From positions 78,380-129,942 of the forward strand of contig JAAOMT010000386.1 of assembly GCA_016748015.1 (NCBI GenBank): 51,563 nt of DNA. The letters are read 5' to 3'. A program made the position numbers and the translations under genes. Positions 13,601 through 25,288 of the stretch are shown here, one piece after another. Every line of letters starts with the position of its first letter. Positions within the stretch are counted from its first letter, which is position 1. The DNA comes from Geosiphon pyriformis. Taxonomy: Eukaryota > Glomeromycota > Glomeromycetes > Archaeosporales > Geosiphonaceae. The notes under the pieces were generated by a model. It searched no databases. It saw nothing but the letters and a program-made list of their open reading frames with translations, and had not been told where the DNA came from.

Positions 13601-15240
13601 TTTTAAAATTAATCTTTTATTACTAAAAATTTATCAAAAAAATTTTTAAAATTACCAAACTACTTAACTATTTGATCAATAAAAATATTAAATACTAATA
13701 AACTCAAACCTAACAACAAGTATTTGATACTCTTAAAGAAAAATTTACTACAGCTCTAATTTTTGTTTATTCTAACTTTAATAAAAAATTCCACTTAAAA
13801 ACTAATGCTTTATATACAGCATTTGATAACATTCTATTACAATTAAATAACAAAAACAATAAACAATTAACAAACAATGGATCTCCAAAAATTACAACAA
13901 CATTAAAAATTATTTAAAGATTTTTATTATACTAAAAAACTAGTTTTTAATTAAAAAACAGTAATTACAACACTAATTAAAACAATATTTTTTATATCAT
14001 AACAAAATTTATTATTAAAATTGTAAAAATTCAACAAATTTACTTAGATTAATTCAAAAAAACAAGAAAAAAACCATTTTGTACAACATGTACATAGACT
14101 TATCATTAGCATATCTAAGAAAAAATATTAAAATATTACTTTTAGTTTCACATACAAAAAGATATTTAATAATATGTAAAATTATATAATAGTTGTTAAA
14201 AAAAAAAGAACTTGTCTTACTAAATCTCTAAATTCAATCAAAGTTGGGCAACTTTTTGATAGAATTAGTATTGATTTAATTAGACTACTATTCATTACCA
14301 CTTAAAAAAACTATTATATAGCAGTTATAGTAGATTATCTTATTAAATGGCTTAAAGTCAGAGCCATCTAATGAGTAAACACAAAATTAGTAGCAAATTT
14401 TTTTATAAAGACATTATTTGTAAACATAAATGTCTAATTGAACTTTTATTTAATCAAAAAACATACTTTGTAAATAATTTAATACAAAAAATTTGTAAAT
14501 AATTCAATATTAAAAAACTTTTATTATTTTTGTATTATTCACAAACAAATAGACTTGTAAAACATTTTAACTAAATATTGTGTGAATTGTTAGCCAAAGT
14601 TTCAATTGACTTTGAACAAAAATAAAATATTTTTATTTCATTAATGTTATTAGTATATAGAACACTAAAATAAAATATAACAAAATATATATTATTTAAT
14701 TTAACTATAAAAGAACAGCAATATTACTAATTAACTTTATAGTAGAAACATATTCAGTACAACTTATTACAAAAGAAAAATTATATGAAATACTTTAACA
14801 AAGAGCCTATACTCTTCTTAACACATTGGAAGAAAAACAAGCCACTTATATTAAATACTTTTAAGCTAAACAAAAAAAATAATACAACAACAAATTGTTA
14901 CTAGTTACCAACAAATTTAAAGTTGAAAACAAAGTTTTATTATACAAAATTAAGGCTACAAAACAATGAAATAAGAAATTTAAACATAAATAAAACAGAT
15001 TATTTTATATTTACAAAATCTTAAACAATAGATCATATAAATTAAGACTTGATAACAAAGTTTTAGCCAAAGTTGTACATGAAAATCAATTAAACCACTA
15101 TTATTTCAAAAACAATTCTGAACCAATAATTTTACAAATTAGTACATATTTTTCTTTAATTAATTCCAAAAATATTCTCCAAAATTTAGAACCAATAATT
15201 ATAATAAAACAATAACCAAACTTAAAAATTTAATTTAATA
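10700..15240 (+). mobile_element. Heavily decayed Ty3/gypsy copy of the Gypsy-1 family (copy A)
   Basis: Collinear with positions 37440-42560 of the younger copy. The protease segment is at 10800-11060 (LILDNKSIRSIIIYQL, matching LILDSESAGSIITYQL). The Cys-rich region starts around 11430. dUTPase remnants are at 12140-12400 (INVRYNL; NITIMLQNKINKLFKIKH). The start of the RT region is near 12900-13300, followed by RNase H around 13700-13860 and integrase around 14200-14750. Differences are overwhelmingly C-to-T and G-to-A. The dUTPase motif III Asp has become Asn, and the RT region also has deletions (it is about 0.5 kb shorter overall). No LTRs are recognisable at either end. Every domain has many stops; the copy is a fossil. 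Confidence 0.85.
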
Positions 15241-15402
15241 TTATTATAAATTTTTAATAATATACAAACAAAAATCTTTCTCTTGTCAATTTTCTGGTTA
15301 TAACAAAAGTAAAAATTTATCAAAAAATTATTTTTTTTTTTTCTCTTTTGTATTTCTTTAATTATTTCTTCCAACTTACTTCTTTTTATTACAATAGAAT
15401 TA
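15241..15402. other. Junction between decayed gypsy copy A and a LINE
   Basis: T-rich sequence with a run of about ten T's near 15335. It probably contains the end of the gypsy internal region and the 5' untranslated leader of the LINE that starts coding at 15403. No boundary motif could be fixed. Confidence 0.4.
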
Positions 15403-16901
15403 GTGAGCTCTTTTACTAGTGGTTTTAGTTTGGGTTTGACTGATTTGGAAATTTACTTAAGTGCCAAAAAAAAACATGTAAAAAGTGTTTATTTTTACAA
15501 TACATCTCATAAAAAACCAAAAAAGTCTGTTGTAAGTATTAATGTGATCAACTTGTTTGCTGGCTTTTTAAGTTTTAAAGATATTGATGTTTCTAATAGA
15601 AAGTTTGTAGTGTTTTGAAATAGCAAAGTTAATATTAAAACCAGTAGTATTAATAGTCTATTAAACATAAAAAATATAAAAAATATAATTGACAAAGAAA
15701 CTAGCTATGTGAATTTAAATAATTCAGTAATTAACAATAATATGAATAATACCATACTGTAAAAAACTTACACTCAAATATATATGTTGAATTACTTACC
15801 AAAAACTTTTTTATTTGTGGATTTAAGTAATGACAATAATGTTTTAATGTTTTTGTCACTTAAGTTTAATGGCTTTAAACAACTCTTACTAGTCAAATTA
15901 CATGTTTAAGAAAAATAAAATTTCAATTCAGTTAAGTTATTTACATTGGATATTGAGTTGTCTGTTATTTCTGATAAAACTAATAATAATAAATTATCAT
16001 GTATAAAAAAATTTTTTTATTATATAAATAGTTTTGGAATAATTGGATCTTTTTTTACATCTGAGTTGAGTTTGAATAAGACAAAAAATTGGCAGTTAAT
16101 AAGAAAATTCTGGTTAAAATGATATTAGAAAACCAAATAACCATATAAATCAGAAGATAATTATTAAAAAAATTCATGTTTATCTTCCCAAATTGGCAGT
16201 GAAATCAGTTTTTTTTAAATTTAACAAGATTATTTTAATCAAAATACAGCTAATTTGTCTTTGACAAAAGGCCTTAATTGAGTTTGAATTATTAGATATT
16301 GGCAGCTTAGTTGCTTCCAATTGATTAGTTTTTATGGAAAAAAATTCTGTGTGTATGGCTTTGGCAATCAATGATAAACAGTTATGAGTATCAAAAAATT
16401 TTTATTAAACTTTGCTGTATACTTTGCCAATTGGTGTTACTGCTCATGATTTTTCTAATTTGCTGGAATTATTTAGTGAGAAAACTTGTTTTGTTGGCCA
16501 TAATCCAAATTTATATGTATATAACAAATATGTTATGATTTGTTTTGCTGATAAGATTTTCAAAAAAGCTGTTATTGGTTTTACACCTGTTTTTAGAAGT
16601 GTAAATTTGCACTAGGCTGGGTTTTTTTTAGATTACTGTGCTTAATACAATTATTTTGGTCATGTTTAATAGGTAAAAATTTAAACAATTATAATAAATA
16701 TTTAGTTATCTTTTAAGATTAAATTTGTTTAACAAATATATATAAGAAAAAACAAGCACTAATCATTTATCTTATTTTATTTGGTAAAAAAACTTAGATA
16801 TAAATTACTGATAGTTCTACTTCTTGTATAATGTCTTTGGATTTTTTTTGTATTAGTTTATCTTTAAATGTTAAATTATTTTTACTGGTTTTTTTGAACA
16901 T
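15403..16901 (+). pseudogene. LINE ORF1 (copy 2), interrupted by Gypsy-2
   Basis: Reads as the Gag-like ORF1 of a LINE family typical of arbuscular mycorrhizal fungi. The start is GTG-SSFTSGFS at 15403 (probably a mutated ATG), followed by KKKHVKSVYFYNTSHKKPKK, LDIELSVISDKTN and KKFFYYINSFG. A later segment at 16412-16615 (LYTLPIGVTAHDFSNLLELF, then SVNLHWAG) corresponds to the region before the CCHC finger. That finger is destroyed; the remnant reads YCAxYNYFGH. Homology continues (QIYIRKNKH, then GKK-like) up to 16901, exactly where the Gypsy-2 LTR begins, so the LINE was the insertion target. Many stops; ORF2 is absent. It is the same family as the minus-strand LINE at 44-49 kb. Confidence 0.75.
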
Positions 16902-17781
16902 TGTTATGCATAAAAATATAGGAAATATATTAGCACATAAATTAGCCAATTAGGAATAGCCATAGTAAATAAAGAATTTCAGAATTCTTCTCAAGAAAAA
17001 TCACAGAATTCCAGGAATTTCAGAATTCTCATGTAAGGAATTACAGAATTTCAGAATTCTAGGATTCCTTTCAAAAGAAATTGCAGGATTCCAAAAATTT
17101 CAGAATTTCTGGTATGAAGAATTGAGGAATTGAGGAATTTCAATTATGTATATATAGCAATAGTATTAGAAGTAAAAAAAGCAGAATTTTTTAGGTAGAG
17201 ACCTCTTAGTTTAGACTTGATCTAAGTAAACTTCCACACTACAAATATTAAATAAATAATTATTTATTATTTCAAATCCATTCTTCACTATCAACACTTT
17301 ATGTTAATAGTAATTAATCTTTAACTACACTGAAATAATAGCTCTTGATCATGTTTATTGATGGGATACTAACTTTATTGTCTTGGCTTATTTTTAATTT
17401 CTTTTATTTCTTTTATTTTCCTTTGTTTTGTTGTTATTTTTTTTGTTGTGTACTAATTAATTAAAAGATTAAAAGTACTGAGTTATTGACATCAAAAATT
17501 GTCTAGTAAAAAACACCTGCGAGTAGGTAGAATACATAAAAGAATTATAGATTACTTACCAGAGAAGTACCAGCCATCAAGCTAAAGAAAAAAATTAACA
17601 GAATTGCAATTCTGAGAAACTATGGATAAACAACTATTGAATTTCTGTTCATTATACAAAAGACTCAACCAAAACCTTCAGATAACAATAGCTTCAGATT
17701 ATTATCATCACAAATAGCTTCTGAGCACCAAATTATGGATTTTGTTATTTGATTTGAGACCCCAAATAATCACCTGTAATA
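16902..17781 (+). repeat. 5' LTR of Gypsy-2 copy B
   Basis: Starts TGTTATGC and ends CCTGTAATA (canonical TGTTAC...GTAACA, with the last C changed to T). It is homologous to 25289-25943 and, inverted, to 28551-29429. A cluster of GAATTC-centred units lies at about 16975-17140. It is about 880 bp long. Confidence 0.85.
16975..17150 (+). repeat. GAATTC-rich minisatellite inside the Gypsy-2 LTR
   Basis: Repeated variants of AATTCCAGGAATTTCAGAATTC separated by short AT spacers. Each unit is itself near-palindromic. The same block is present in the other two LTRs (about 25350-25530, and inverted at about 29180-29360). Its position toward the 5' part of the LTR would be U3, where regulatory repeats are usual; that role is inferred. 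Confidence 0.7.
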
Positions 17782-17800
17782 TTTGGTGCTTCTTGTGAGG
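17782..17800 (+). promoter_or_regulatory. Primer-binding site of Gypsy-2 copy B
   Basis: Immediately after the 5' LTR comes TTTGGTGCTTCTTGTGAGG. After two T's, the TGGTGC start is the complement of a tRNA 3' end (GCACCA), as expected for minus-strand priming. The tRNA identity was not determined. Confidence 0.6.
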
Positions 17801-17842
17801 TATAATTTTACAGAGAACCAGCACCAACAACAATCATCTAAA

Positions 17843-20000
17843 AGTGGCAGAATTAGAAATCATAGGAGCAAACCATTTAAGATTTGCCAAATTTTTGTTT
17901 CAATAGTACAGCCAACAATTAGAATTAAACAATAACTATTTCCCAGCAGAATCAGCCTTTAATTTTTATGTCAATGATAAAATTACAGACTGCTTAGAAA
18001 AAACAATTAACATTAAATCCATAAGAGAAAATTTTTATACAGAATTGTTTTAACATACCAGCTTACCAAAAAACTACAGCTTTGCACCAATCATCAGCGA
18101 AATTAATTAAACCATTGAAAGATACACCCAGCAACAATTTCCTATTACCTATGCAGACAAAGGCAAAAGAAGATTGCAAACACCAACAGTAACACCCAAA
18201 AAAATACAACTACCTACTTAGAAAAAAACTAATTTTGAATTACCAACCAATCCATCATATTATTATATGCCAAAAAGTGTCATTAATATCTTTTTAGCAG
18301 ACGCATCCACATCAAATATAACATCAACCTTTGCACAATTTCTATTTCAAAGTAAACAAAGAAAAGCAGAGTTATTATAACCATATGGCAAATATTTTAA
18401 AAGATTTAAATCACAATCACCAATGCCATCAGGATTTTGATTACCATTACCTCAACCAAATTTCAGAACTGCAAGTCTGTGAGAAGTAACAAAATCAGAA
18501 GAAGAAAAAAGTGAGAATCAGAAATTTACTTACCAAAATCTGATTCTAGAAAACCTGGAAGTTGAAACTCCAAACATTTAAACTCAGCAAACTCAAAACA
18601 ATCCAAACCCTGAAATAATTAATTAGCAAAACTTATCTTCAGTAATTGTTATCAATTAGTCACCAATTGAACTGATTATTGAACCAATTCAACAGCAGCC
18701 ACTTTAAGAACCTATTTAATAACTGCTTCAACTATCACAACAACAACAACAACAAATAGCATATGCACCAATTGCAAAGCTGAAAAAATTTTCTAGTAAA
18801 GAGGACAATATCCAAGCATGGATCAATGATGTTACCAAAGCCATTACTGCCAATAACTGGGATGACACCAGAACAATGCAAGTCATCTCATATTTTCTTA
18901 AGGATACTGCTAACTTGTGGTATCATAGCTTAGTCCAGAAACCTCAAAACTTTAATGCATTTAAGATAGAATTTCTAAGATACTTCAATAATAATAACAG
19001 CATCAACTACCTGACAAGTATCTTTACCACCATAAAGCAAGGAAACACAGAAGCAGTTACTACTTACTTAGAATGCTTTCACAAAAATCTGCACCAGATC
19101 CAAGTCATTGATGCTGATTATTTTACAATAGTACAGATCTTGAATCAGTTTATTTGCAGATTATGCAGCAGCATCCTACAATAAGTACAACCAATGCATT
19201 CAGCCACTCTGCAAGATGCAGTTACACATGCCAAAGATTTTGAGCCAGCTGAGTTAGAGACCAATCATGCCCAAGCTGTAAATTTAATAATAAATGGATC
19301 ATCTGACCTGGATTCCAAACTGAAGCACTTCAGCAATTCAATCAATCAGAAAATTGAGGAATACTTAACTAACAATAATTAGGCAATCTATCAATCTCCA
19401 CAATAATGCAGTAATCAAGGAAACATGAACTGTTTCCAAAATTAGCCACATCTATCCTTATCATTCAATTAGCCATGACAGCCAAAAATACATGTCTGCC
19501 ACAATTGTGGTAAACAAGACCATATCCAAGCTAATTGCTATTCTTATAGTAATATATGATCGAAAAATCAATATAAAAACCCTGATTGCAGACTTCAAAT
19601 ACCAAACCATTATGCAAATCAAGATCAAGATCAATTTATTTATTTGCCAATAACGCATCAGCTTATTTATTAACCACCCATATATTAATCTTCAGTTTAT
19701 CAACCCCAGCCATAAGTAATATATCAACCACAGCCACCAGTAATTTATCAACCTCAACAACTTTAAACACTGCCCCAAAACTCCACCCAAATGACATCAA
19801 GAAACCCCAGATCCAGAGTCATCCAAAACTAGAGATTGGCAATGGTAGTTTACTAATTGATTCCCAGTTCATCAAATCACCCATTCAAATTACATCAGTA
19901 GAATTTGGAAGCTGGGTACACCCAAAACCTGAATTCTCAGAACTATTTAAGTCTCTTGGTAATCCCAAAAGACACTCCATCTAACAATCAGAAAATCAAT
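17843..20000 (+). pseudogene. Gag of Gypsy-2 copy B
   Basis: The N-terminal part begins around GTG 17843 (VAELEIIGANHLRFAKF), where the Gypsy-1 counterpart has ATG. It ends up in a different phase from the later part, so one indel lies between. The capsid-like core is at 18776-19380 (LKKFSSKEDNIQAWINDV, then QVISYFLKDTANLWYHSL), a typical retrotransposon Gag motif with a conserved aromatic/Trp pair. A CCHC zinc knuckle (CHNCGKQDHIQANC) is at 19497-19538, followed by a Gln/Pro/Tyr-rich linker. Stops are mostly TAA/TAG at Gln positions. Gag would package element RNA in virus-like particles. From about 18.77 kb, gag and pol share one frame. Confidence 0.8.
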
Positions 20001-20450
20001 CACACTTCAACTCCTACTAACAATATTCTACTAATTACTATTACTGAGAACAAATTACTGAATGCCATTTTCTCATTTGAACTTGAGAAACCATCAGTTA
20101 TGCTATTATTTAATGAAACCATTCTTGAAAAAAAACCTATTACTGCTATGTATACTAATGCCAAAGTTAATGATCATTCTATCAAACTGATCCTAGACAG
20201 TTGATCAGCTGGCAGCATTATTACAAGACAACTCATGAACCAATTAAGTTACTGAGTTAATCGAGCTGCTAGTGCATAAATTATCATGGCTAATAGAGCA
20301 ACCAAAACTCTAATTAACGAGATTGATGACTTCCTTATAGAAGTCAATGACATCATCATGCCAATCAAAATATTAATCATGAAAGCCACTCAATACCAAG
20401 CACTTATTAGTAACAATTGGCTGTTCAAAACCAATGCGATGCTTGATTAG
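20001..20450 (+). pseudogene. Aspartic protease domain of Gypsy-2 copy B
   Basis: Reads KPITAMYTNAKVNDHSIKLI, then LDS-stop-SAGSIITRQL with the catalytic Asp codon at 20196 and a TGA at 20202 where the family has Gly. It is followed by TLINEIDDF and TQYQALISNNWLFKTNAMLD (the flap and second half of a retropepsin). It would cleave the Gag-Pol polyprotein. It lies in frame with gag upstream and the Cys-rich region downstream. Confidence 0.8.
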
Positions 20451-20879
20451 AATATACAGAAGCTTCAATTTAGCCAAAACAGTTAACACACATATATCCC
20501 AGTCACATGTGGCCATTTCAAAACCACCAATACACCAGCATCACTTATTGAGTTTGAGAAAGAAGAGAAGAAATCTACCTGAGAAGTCTATTAAGTGTCA
20601 TGGGCTGAAGATGACTACAATGAGTTACTGTCAATATTCTTTTGGGACAACAACAGAAAAAGAAAACAAAAAAAAGAACTTACCTGGAATGCTGACTAAG
20701 TCTGGAGAACTGACAATGACCCAGACAAATCATCAACTTAAAAGTGGAAAGAGACTGACAATAGAAAGGAAAAAGAGAAGGAAAAAAAAACAACATCCAC
20801 CAACATTACTACTTATAATTTTTACACTTACACTACACTACAATGATTCACTTACAGCTGACCAAAGCTCATATACATT

Positions 20880-21560
20880 GATTGTAGCAAAAAATTGTTG
20901 TCAGTGGGTGCATGTTGTGGTGATGATAAGAAATACCACACAGCAACAAAATTCTACTGTTGCTTATGCATCATTGAATGCTTTGGAAGACCAAAACAAA
21001 TGGAAAAATAGAATAATAAATTATGCTTGACTTGTAGAGAAACTCTTTTAGATGAAAGAATGTGGAATGACATTTCTGGGCAAAAAAAAATGTGTAACAA
21101 ATTGTGTCAATATATGATCTTAATAAGTGACTGGGTTAGAAAAAAAACACCAATAGAAGCCACCTAGAGAAGAGCTGTAAAACGTTTGAATAGATGCCCA
21201 CACAACAACAATGAAATTTGGCAAATGGCATTTACCAAAATCAAAGGAGTGTTACTAAAAGAAATAAGAATGATTAAAAACAATTTATCAGAACCCATAG
21301 AACTTGACTGAGGCCCAAACCCAAATATTATCCTAGAGTCTATGAACTCAAAACAATTCCATGAGCATTACCAAGAATTAGCACTTACTAAAAAAAAACA
21401 AGAACAATGATTAGAAGAAATAAACACAAAACTATGTAACTACTGTTTGATTCTATATAACTTCCAGTATTGTAATGAGTGTGATCTCATTTACAATCCA
21501 CTATTATGCATGATTTACACGATTCCAGAAGAAGAAAAACCAATTGGCAGCTGCACATCA
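20880..21560 (+). pseudogene. Cys-rich, probably zinc-binding domain between protease and dUTPase (copy B)
   Basis: In the polyprotein frame, starting near 20880, the sequence reads DCSKKLLSVGACCGDD, KFYCCLCIIECFGRPK, LCLTC and NKLCQYMILISDW. A second cluster near 21430-21490 reads LCNYC, then YCNECDLIYNP. Paired CX2C motifs suggest a zinc ribbon or treble-clef fold. The same arrangement occurs in Gypsy-1 (38.1-38.7 kb) and in copy C, so it is a conserved module of these polyproteins. I do not recognise a named family. A 198-codon open frame over this region in another phase is a shadow. Confidence 0.65.
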
Positions 21561-21739
21561 GAATTGGAATCAATTTACAATCTTAATTTAAATACTGACA
21601 ATGATGATAACAAAAACAATGGTTCCAGCTCTGCTCAATATGGCAAGAAAAATAATAGTGATTCGAATTCCAATTCAAACCCCAAAACATATATTGTACT
21701 TTTTAATCTTTCTAAAGAATAGAAACTCAGATGGTATAA

Positions 21740-22190
21740 TAACAACAATAAAGACATCATGCCAGAACATGTGCATGATACAGATACAGGGTTTGATCTG
21801 AGATATTCAAGAAAAGATGTCATTAAATTGGAACCACATTCATGCATCTGTATTGATTTCAAAATAGCACTAGAAATTCCAGCAACAACAATGGTTTAAT
21901 TAGTATCTAGAAGTAGTTTAGTAAAAAAGAGAATCAACATCAGAGAAGGAATAATTGATGCAAGATATGTAGAAAACATTATTGCAATACTACAGAATGA
22001 CTTTGAAAAGGCCTATATCATAGAGCCAAACAAAAAAATAGCACAAACAATATTTCTACTTCTGGTAAAAATAGCTCAATTAGTATTAATGAGAAACAGA
22101 AAAAAATTAGGAATTACAGCTAGAGGGATACAAAGATTTAAATCCATGGGTAGAATAGATGTACCAGTTAATATGACAGAGAAAAAAATT
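21740..22190 (+). pseudogene. dUTPase-like domain of Gypsy-2 copy B
   Basis: Trimeric dUTPase motifs appear in order: motif I as DTGFDLRY; motif II as VSRSSLVKKRINI; motif III as EGIIDARYVENI; motif IV as NKKIAQTI; motif V as RGIQRFKSMGRI. The catalytic Asp of motif III (IID) is kept. The Gly residues of motif V (family form GFGSxG) are changed by G-to-A, so this copy is probably inactive. A TAA replaces a Gln before motif II. dUTPases hydrolyse dUTP to dUMP and keep uracil out of newly made DNA. The domain sits between protease and RT, in the same frame. Confidence 0.8.
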
Positions 22191-22516
22191 ATTGACAAGG
22201 GAGAAATTATCTTCACCCATTAATTAATTTTTATTCTATCATATAACCAATATATAGTAACCATAAAAAAAAAAGTAAAAGATCAGATTCAGATTTTTGA
22301 GGCAGAAGCAACACTTTGTGAATTAGGAAAGATTGGATTAGTCAATTTATACATACCAGCTAAGAACTACAGACACATCAGAATTCCTATGTATAACAAC
22401 ACAGAAGATATCATTGAGATACCAGAAGGAATTACTATTGAATATTTAACCACCAAAATTGAAAACCAATTGCCAAACACCATTCCAGATTTTCTACAAC
22501 TGTGCAGATATATAGA

Positions 22517-22530
22517 TATCATATGTTGTG
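22517..22530 (+). other. Internal deletion junction removing most of the RT (copy B)
   Basis: Sequence matching the post-dUTPase linker of copy D (ending near LCRYIDII, at about 22515) passes directly into sequence matching the RT end (KDSIKTDPDKIKIVKNF, from about 22530). In copy D the intervening part, roughly 0.8 kb and including the YLDD motif, is present. Copy B therefore could not reverse-transcribe on its own. Confidence 0.7.
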
Positions 22531-23180
22531 AATAAAGACAGTATTAAAACAGATCCAGACAAGATTAAGATTGTTAAAAACTTTTCAGTACCAAATAATT
22601 TTACAAAATTAAGAGCATTCTTAGAATTTATGAGATACTACTGCCACTTTATCAAAGACTTTTCCAAAATAGCTCAACCACTACACCAACTCCAAACAAA
22701 AAACACCAAATATGAATGGACAGAAACTCAACAAGAAGCTTTTGATATATTAAGAAGAAAGCTTATTTAAGTCTCAATACTAATTTATCCAGATCATAGC
22801 AAGCCATTTATAATTACAACCAATGCATCTGGTCAAGCATTGGAAGCAGTATTATCTCAGAAAAGACTAGATGAATAAGAATATCCAGTAGCTTACATCA
22901 GTAGAAGCTTAAGTCTAGCTGAAAAGAACTATGAAACTTCAGCACTGGAACACTTAGCTATCTATTGGGCTGTTACCAAATAAAAAAAATACTTAGGTTA
23001 AAAGTTTGATGTATACACTAATCACAAAGTTTTAATTTCAATTCAAAAGCAAAAATTTAGAAATGATTGTCATATAAGATAGAAAATAGCACTATTACTA
23101 TATACATTTATAGTACATTATAAAAAGAGAAAAGACAATGGAAATGCTAACAGTTTGTTACGAATGAGACAAATTTAAAA
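22528..23180 (+). pseudogene. RT thumb and RNase H of Gypsy-2 copy B
   Basis: Reads LRAFLEFMRYYCHFIKDFS and KYEWTETQQEAFDILRRKL (the RT end connecting to RNase H). It continues IYPDHSKPFIITTNASGQAL, YPVAYISRSLSLAEKNYETS and ALEHLAIYWAV, then FDVYTNHKVL and a degenerate HY-K end. The family acids TDAS and TDH appear as TNAS and TNH, both Asp-to-Asn. It follows directly after the RT deletion and precedes integrase. Confidence 0.8.
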
Positions 23181-23389
23181 ACATTTCAACCCAAAAATAT
23201 AACAAAAAATGAATATATAAAAATATTAACAACTCAAATATTATATAAATACTTGGCAGTTTAAGGAGAAATTATCTCCAAAAGAATAAAGCCATATTAA
23301 ACAACAATCAAAATATTTTATCAATTATCAAAATATACTTTACTAGAAAAACAAATGAAATTCAGACCAACCAACTAGAGTAATTACAG

Positions 23390-24455
23390 AACCAAAGAAA
23401 GAAACAATATTATTCAACATGCACTCAGATCTAACAGCAAGATATTTTCATAAAGAAGCAACCATAAAAAGAACCAAGAAAACATATTATTAACCAGCAA
23501 TATATCTGGATATCATCTAATATATGCAAAATTGTGATGCTTGTCAGAGAAGAGAAGAGACAAAATCCAGTAAACTATTGAGACTGATCAAAGTGAAACA
23601 ACTATTTGATTGTATTGAAATTAACTTGGTCAGACCATTAAAAATAACCAGCAAAGGCAATAAATATATTGCAGTAGTCATAGATTATCTTACAAAATAG
23701 CCAGAAGCAAAAGTTATTCAAAGAGCAGATGCAGAATCCATTGTTGAATTCATTCATCAAGATTTGATTTGTTGACACAGATGTTTAAAAGAACTACTAT
23801 CAGATCAAAAAACTCACTTTGTGAATAGAACATTGGCAAAACTAAGTCAAAGATTTAGAATATAAAGACCATTATCATCATCATATCATTCACAAACAAA
23901 TGGATTAGTTGAAAAGTTTAACAGAATATTATATAAAGCCATTGCCAAAATCAGCCAAGAAAACCAAAATGAATAGAATTTGATTATACCATCAGTATTA
24001 TTTGTTTATCAGACAATAAAGCAAGACACTATATAAGCAATATTATTTGAATTAGTATATGGTAGAACAGCAACATTACCAGTCAAGATAAAAGTTAAAA
24101 CATATCCAACAGAACTAATAACAGAAGAGAATCTTCAAAAAATATTGTTGAGAAGAACATATGACTTAATAGAGACATTAGAAAACACATGGCGAAGAGC
24201 AGCTAATAATATCCAAAAGTTATAAAAAAAACAAAAAAAAAACACAATAACCAACTACCAGAAAAACCAGTTAAATTCAAGATTGAAGACAAAGTACTTT
24301 TACATCATACTAAAGTAGAAAAACAATGGAATAGAAAATTTGACCCCAAATAGGACAAACCATTTCACATAAAAGAAATTCTTAGAAATAGAGCTTATAA
24401 ATTAAGGTTGAACAACAAAATTTTAACCAAAACAACATATGATGATTAACTGAAA
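23390..24455 (+). pseudogene. Integrase of Gypsy-2 copy B
   Basis: HHCC region remnant (MHSDLTARYFHKEATIKR, then CDACQRREETKSS), then IKVKQLFDCIEINLVRPL where the first catalytic Asp is Asn. The core continues YIAVVIDYLTK, LLSDQKTHFVNR (second Asp kept) and SSYHSQTNGLVEKFNRILYK with Glu at the third position. The C-terminal part includes KFKIEDKVLLHHTKVEKQW. Integrase would insert the DNA copy into the genome. Several stops and small frame changes. Confidence 0.8.
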
Positions 24456-24559
24456 CAATATCACCATATAGTATTATCATTTATCAGTAATATTCCACAA
24501 TTAGGAGTACAGAGAATACTAGTCAAATCAGAGAAGATTCTATAAGATCTAAAATCAAT

Positions 24560-25275
24560 TATAAATATTAAACCAAACACGTAAAATTGAACAACCAAAA
24601 GAGTATATAAAAACATAGTATATGTAACAAAAGACAACAGAAAAATAAAAATTACAGACAGCATTTACTCACTAGCACAACAACTTTTTCAACTGATCCA
24701 ACAACAAGAGATAGAAATTACAATAAATCAACAAACTATCAGATACACAAACATTAGAAAAAGACCACAAGATAAAATACAAAGAAAAACAGAAAACACT
24801 ATGGACAAAATAATCACAAAAGTAAAATTGGCAATAGAAACACAACCAAAAGTTATCCAATATTAAGAGTTGACTATAAAAACTTAGAATTGATAGATAC
24901 AACAATTTTTAAGAAACTTTTATTACTTTTATTTAGGACAATACTTGAACATTTAGGACTTGTATACAGATAAAACAAAACAATTATTTGACACAACAAT
25001 ACTATAACAACTGGAACAATTTGTGAAGAAGAACAATTTGACTACACAAGCAAGAATTATCTATTAGCTATATACTGAATTTTAAGATCGACCAAAAATC
25101 TTACTCAATCCAGAAATGAACTCTGTTACTATTAACCAAATGGGAAAAATAACAAATGTGCAATTTGAAGAATTACAGAACAAAATAGCACAAATAATTC
25201 TTGAAAAAAAAGTTCAAAAAATACTTAAAGATAGAAAATTAGAATTAAGAGATCTTGACAGAGCTCAATATTAAA
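24560..25275 (+). pseudogene. ORFx, extra ORF downstream of integrase (copy B)
   Basis: Between integrase and the 3' LTR lies coding-like sequence. It includes LAQQLFQLIQQQEIEITINQ, an ATG at 24801 (MDKIITKVKLAIETQPK), NFYYFYLGQYLNI and a tail IAQIILEKKVQKILKDRKLE ending just before the purine tract. The YFYLG-x-x-L segment has a counterpart (YFYIGKTL) at the same place in Gypsy-1, and the tail recurs in copy D. No family recognised. The position is where env or accessory ORFs lie in other elements, but there is no sign of a signal peptide or membrane anchor. Confidence 0.5.
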
Positions 25276-25288
25276 AAAAAGAGAATAA

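Noticed and set aside
16975-17150. Regularly spaced GAATTC units as a CRISPR-like array
   Set aside because: The units are imperfect, spacers are short and AT-rich, the block lies inside an LTR and recurs in each LTR copy, and the DNA is eukaryotic.
19586-19984. Open frame rich in Ser/Thr after the zinc knuckle of copy B
   Set aside because: It is a shifted reading of the Gln/Pro/Tyr-rich gag linker, which continues in the gag-pol phase into the protease.
20434-21030. A 198-codon open frame on the plus strand, one of the longest uninterrupted frames in the window
   Set aside because: It is in a different phase from the Gypsy-2 polyprotein, whose Cys-rich domain reads through the same DNA. 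Its translation has no family resemblance and is rich in residues expected from a shifted frame.
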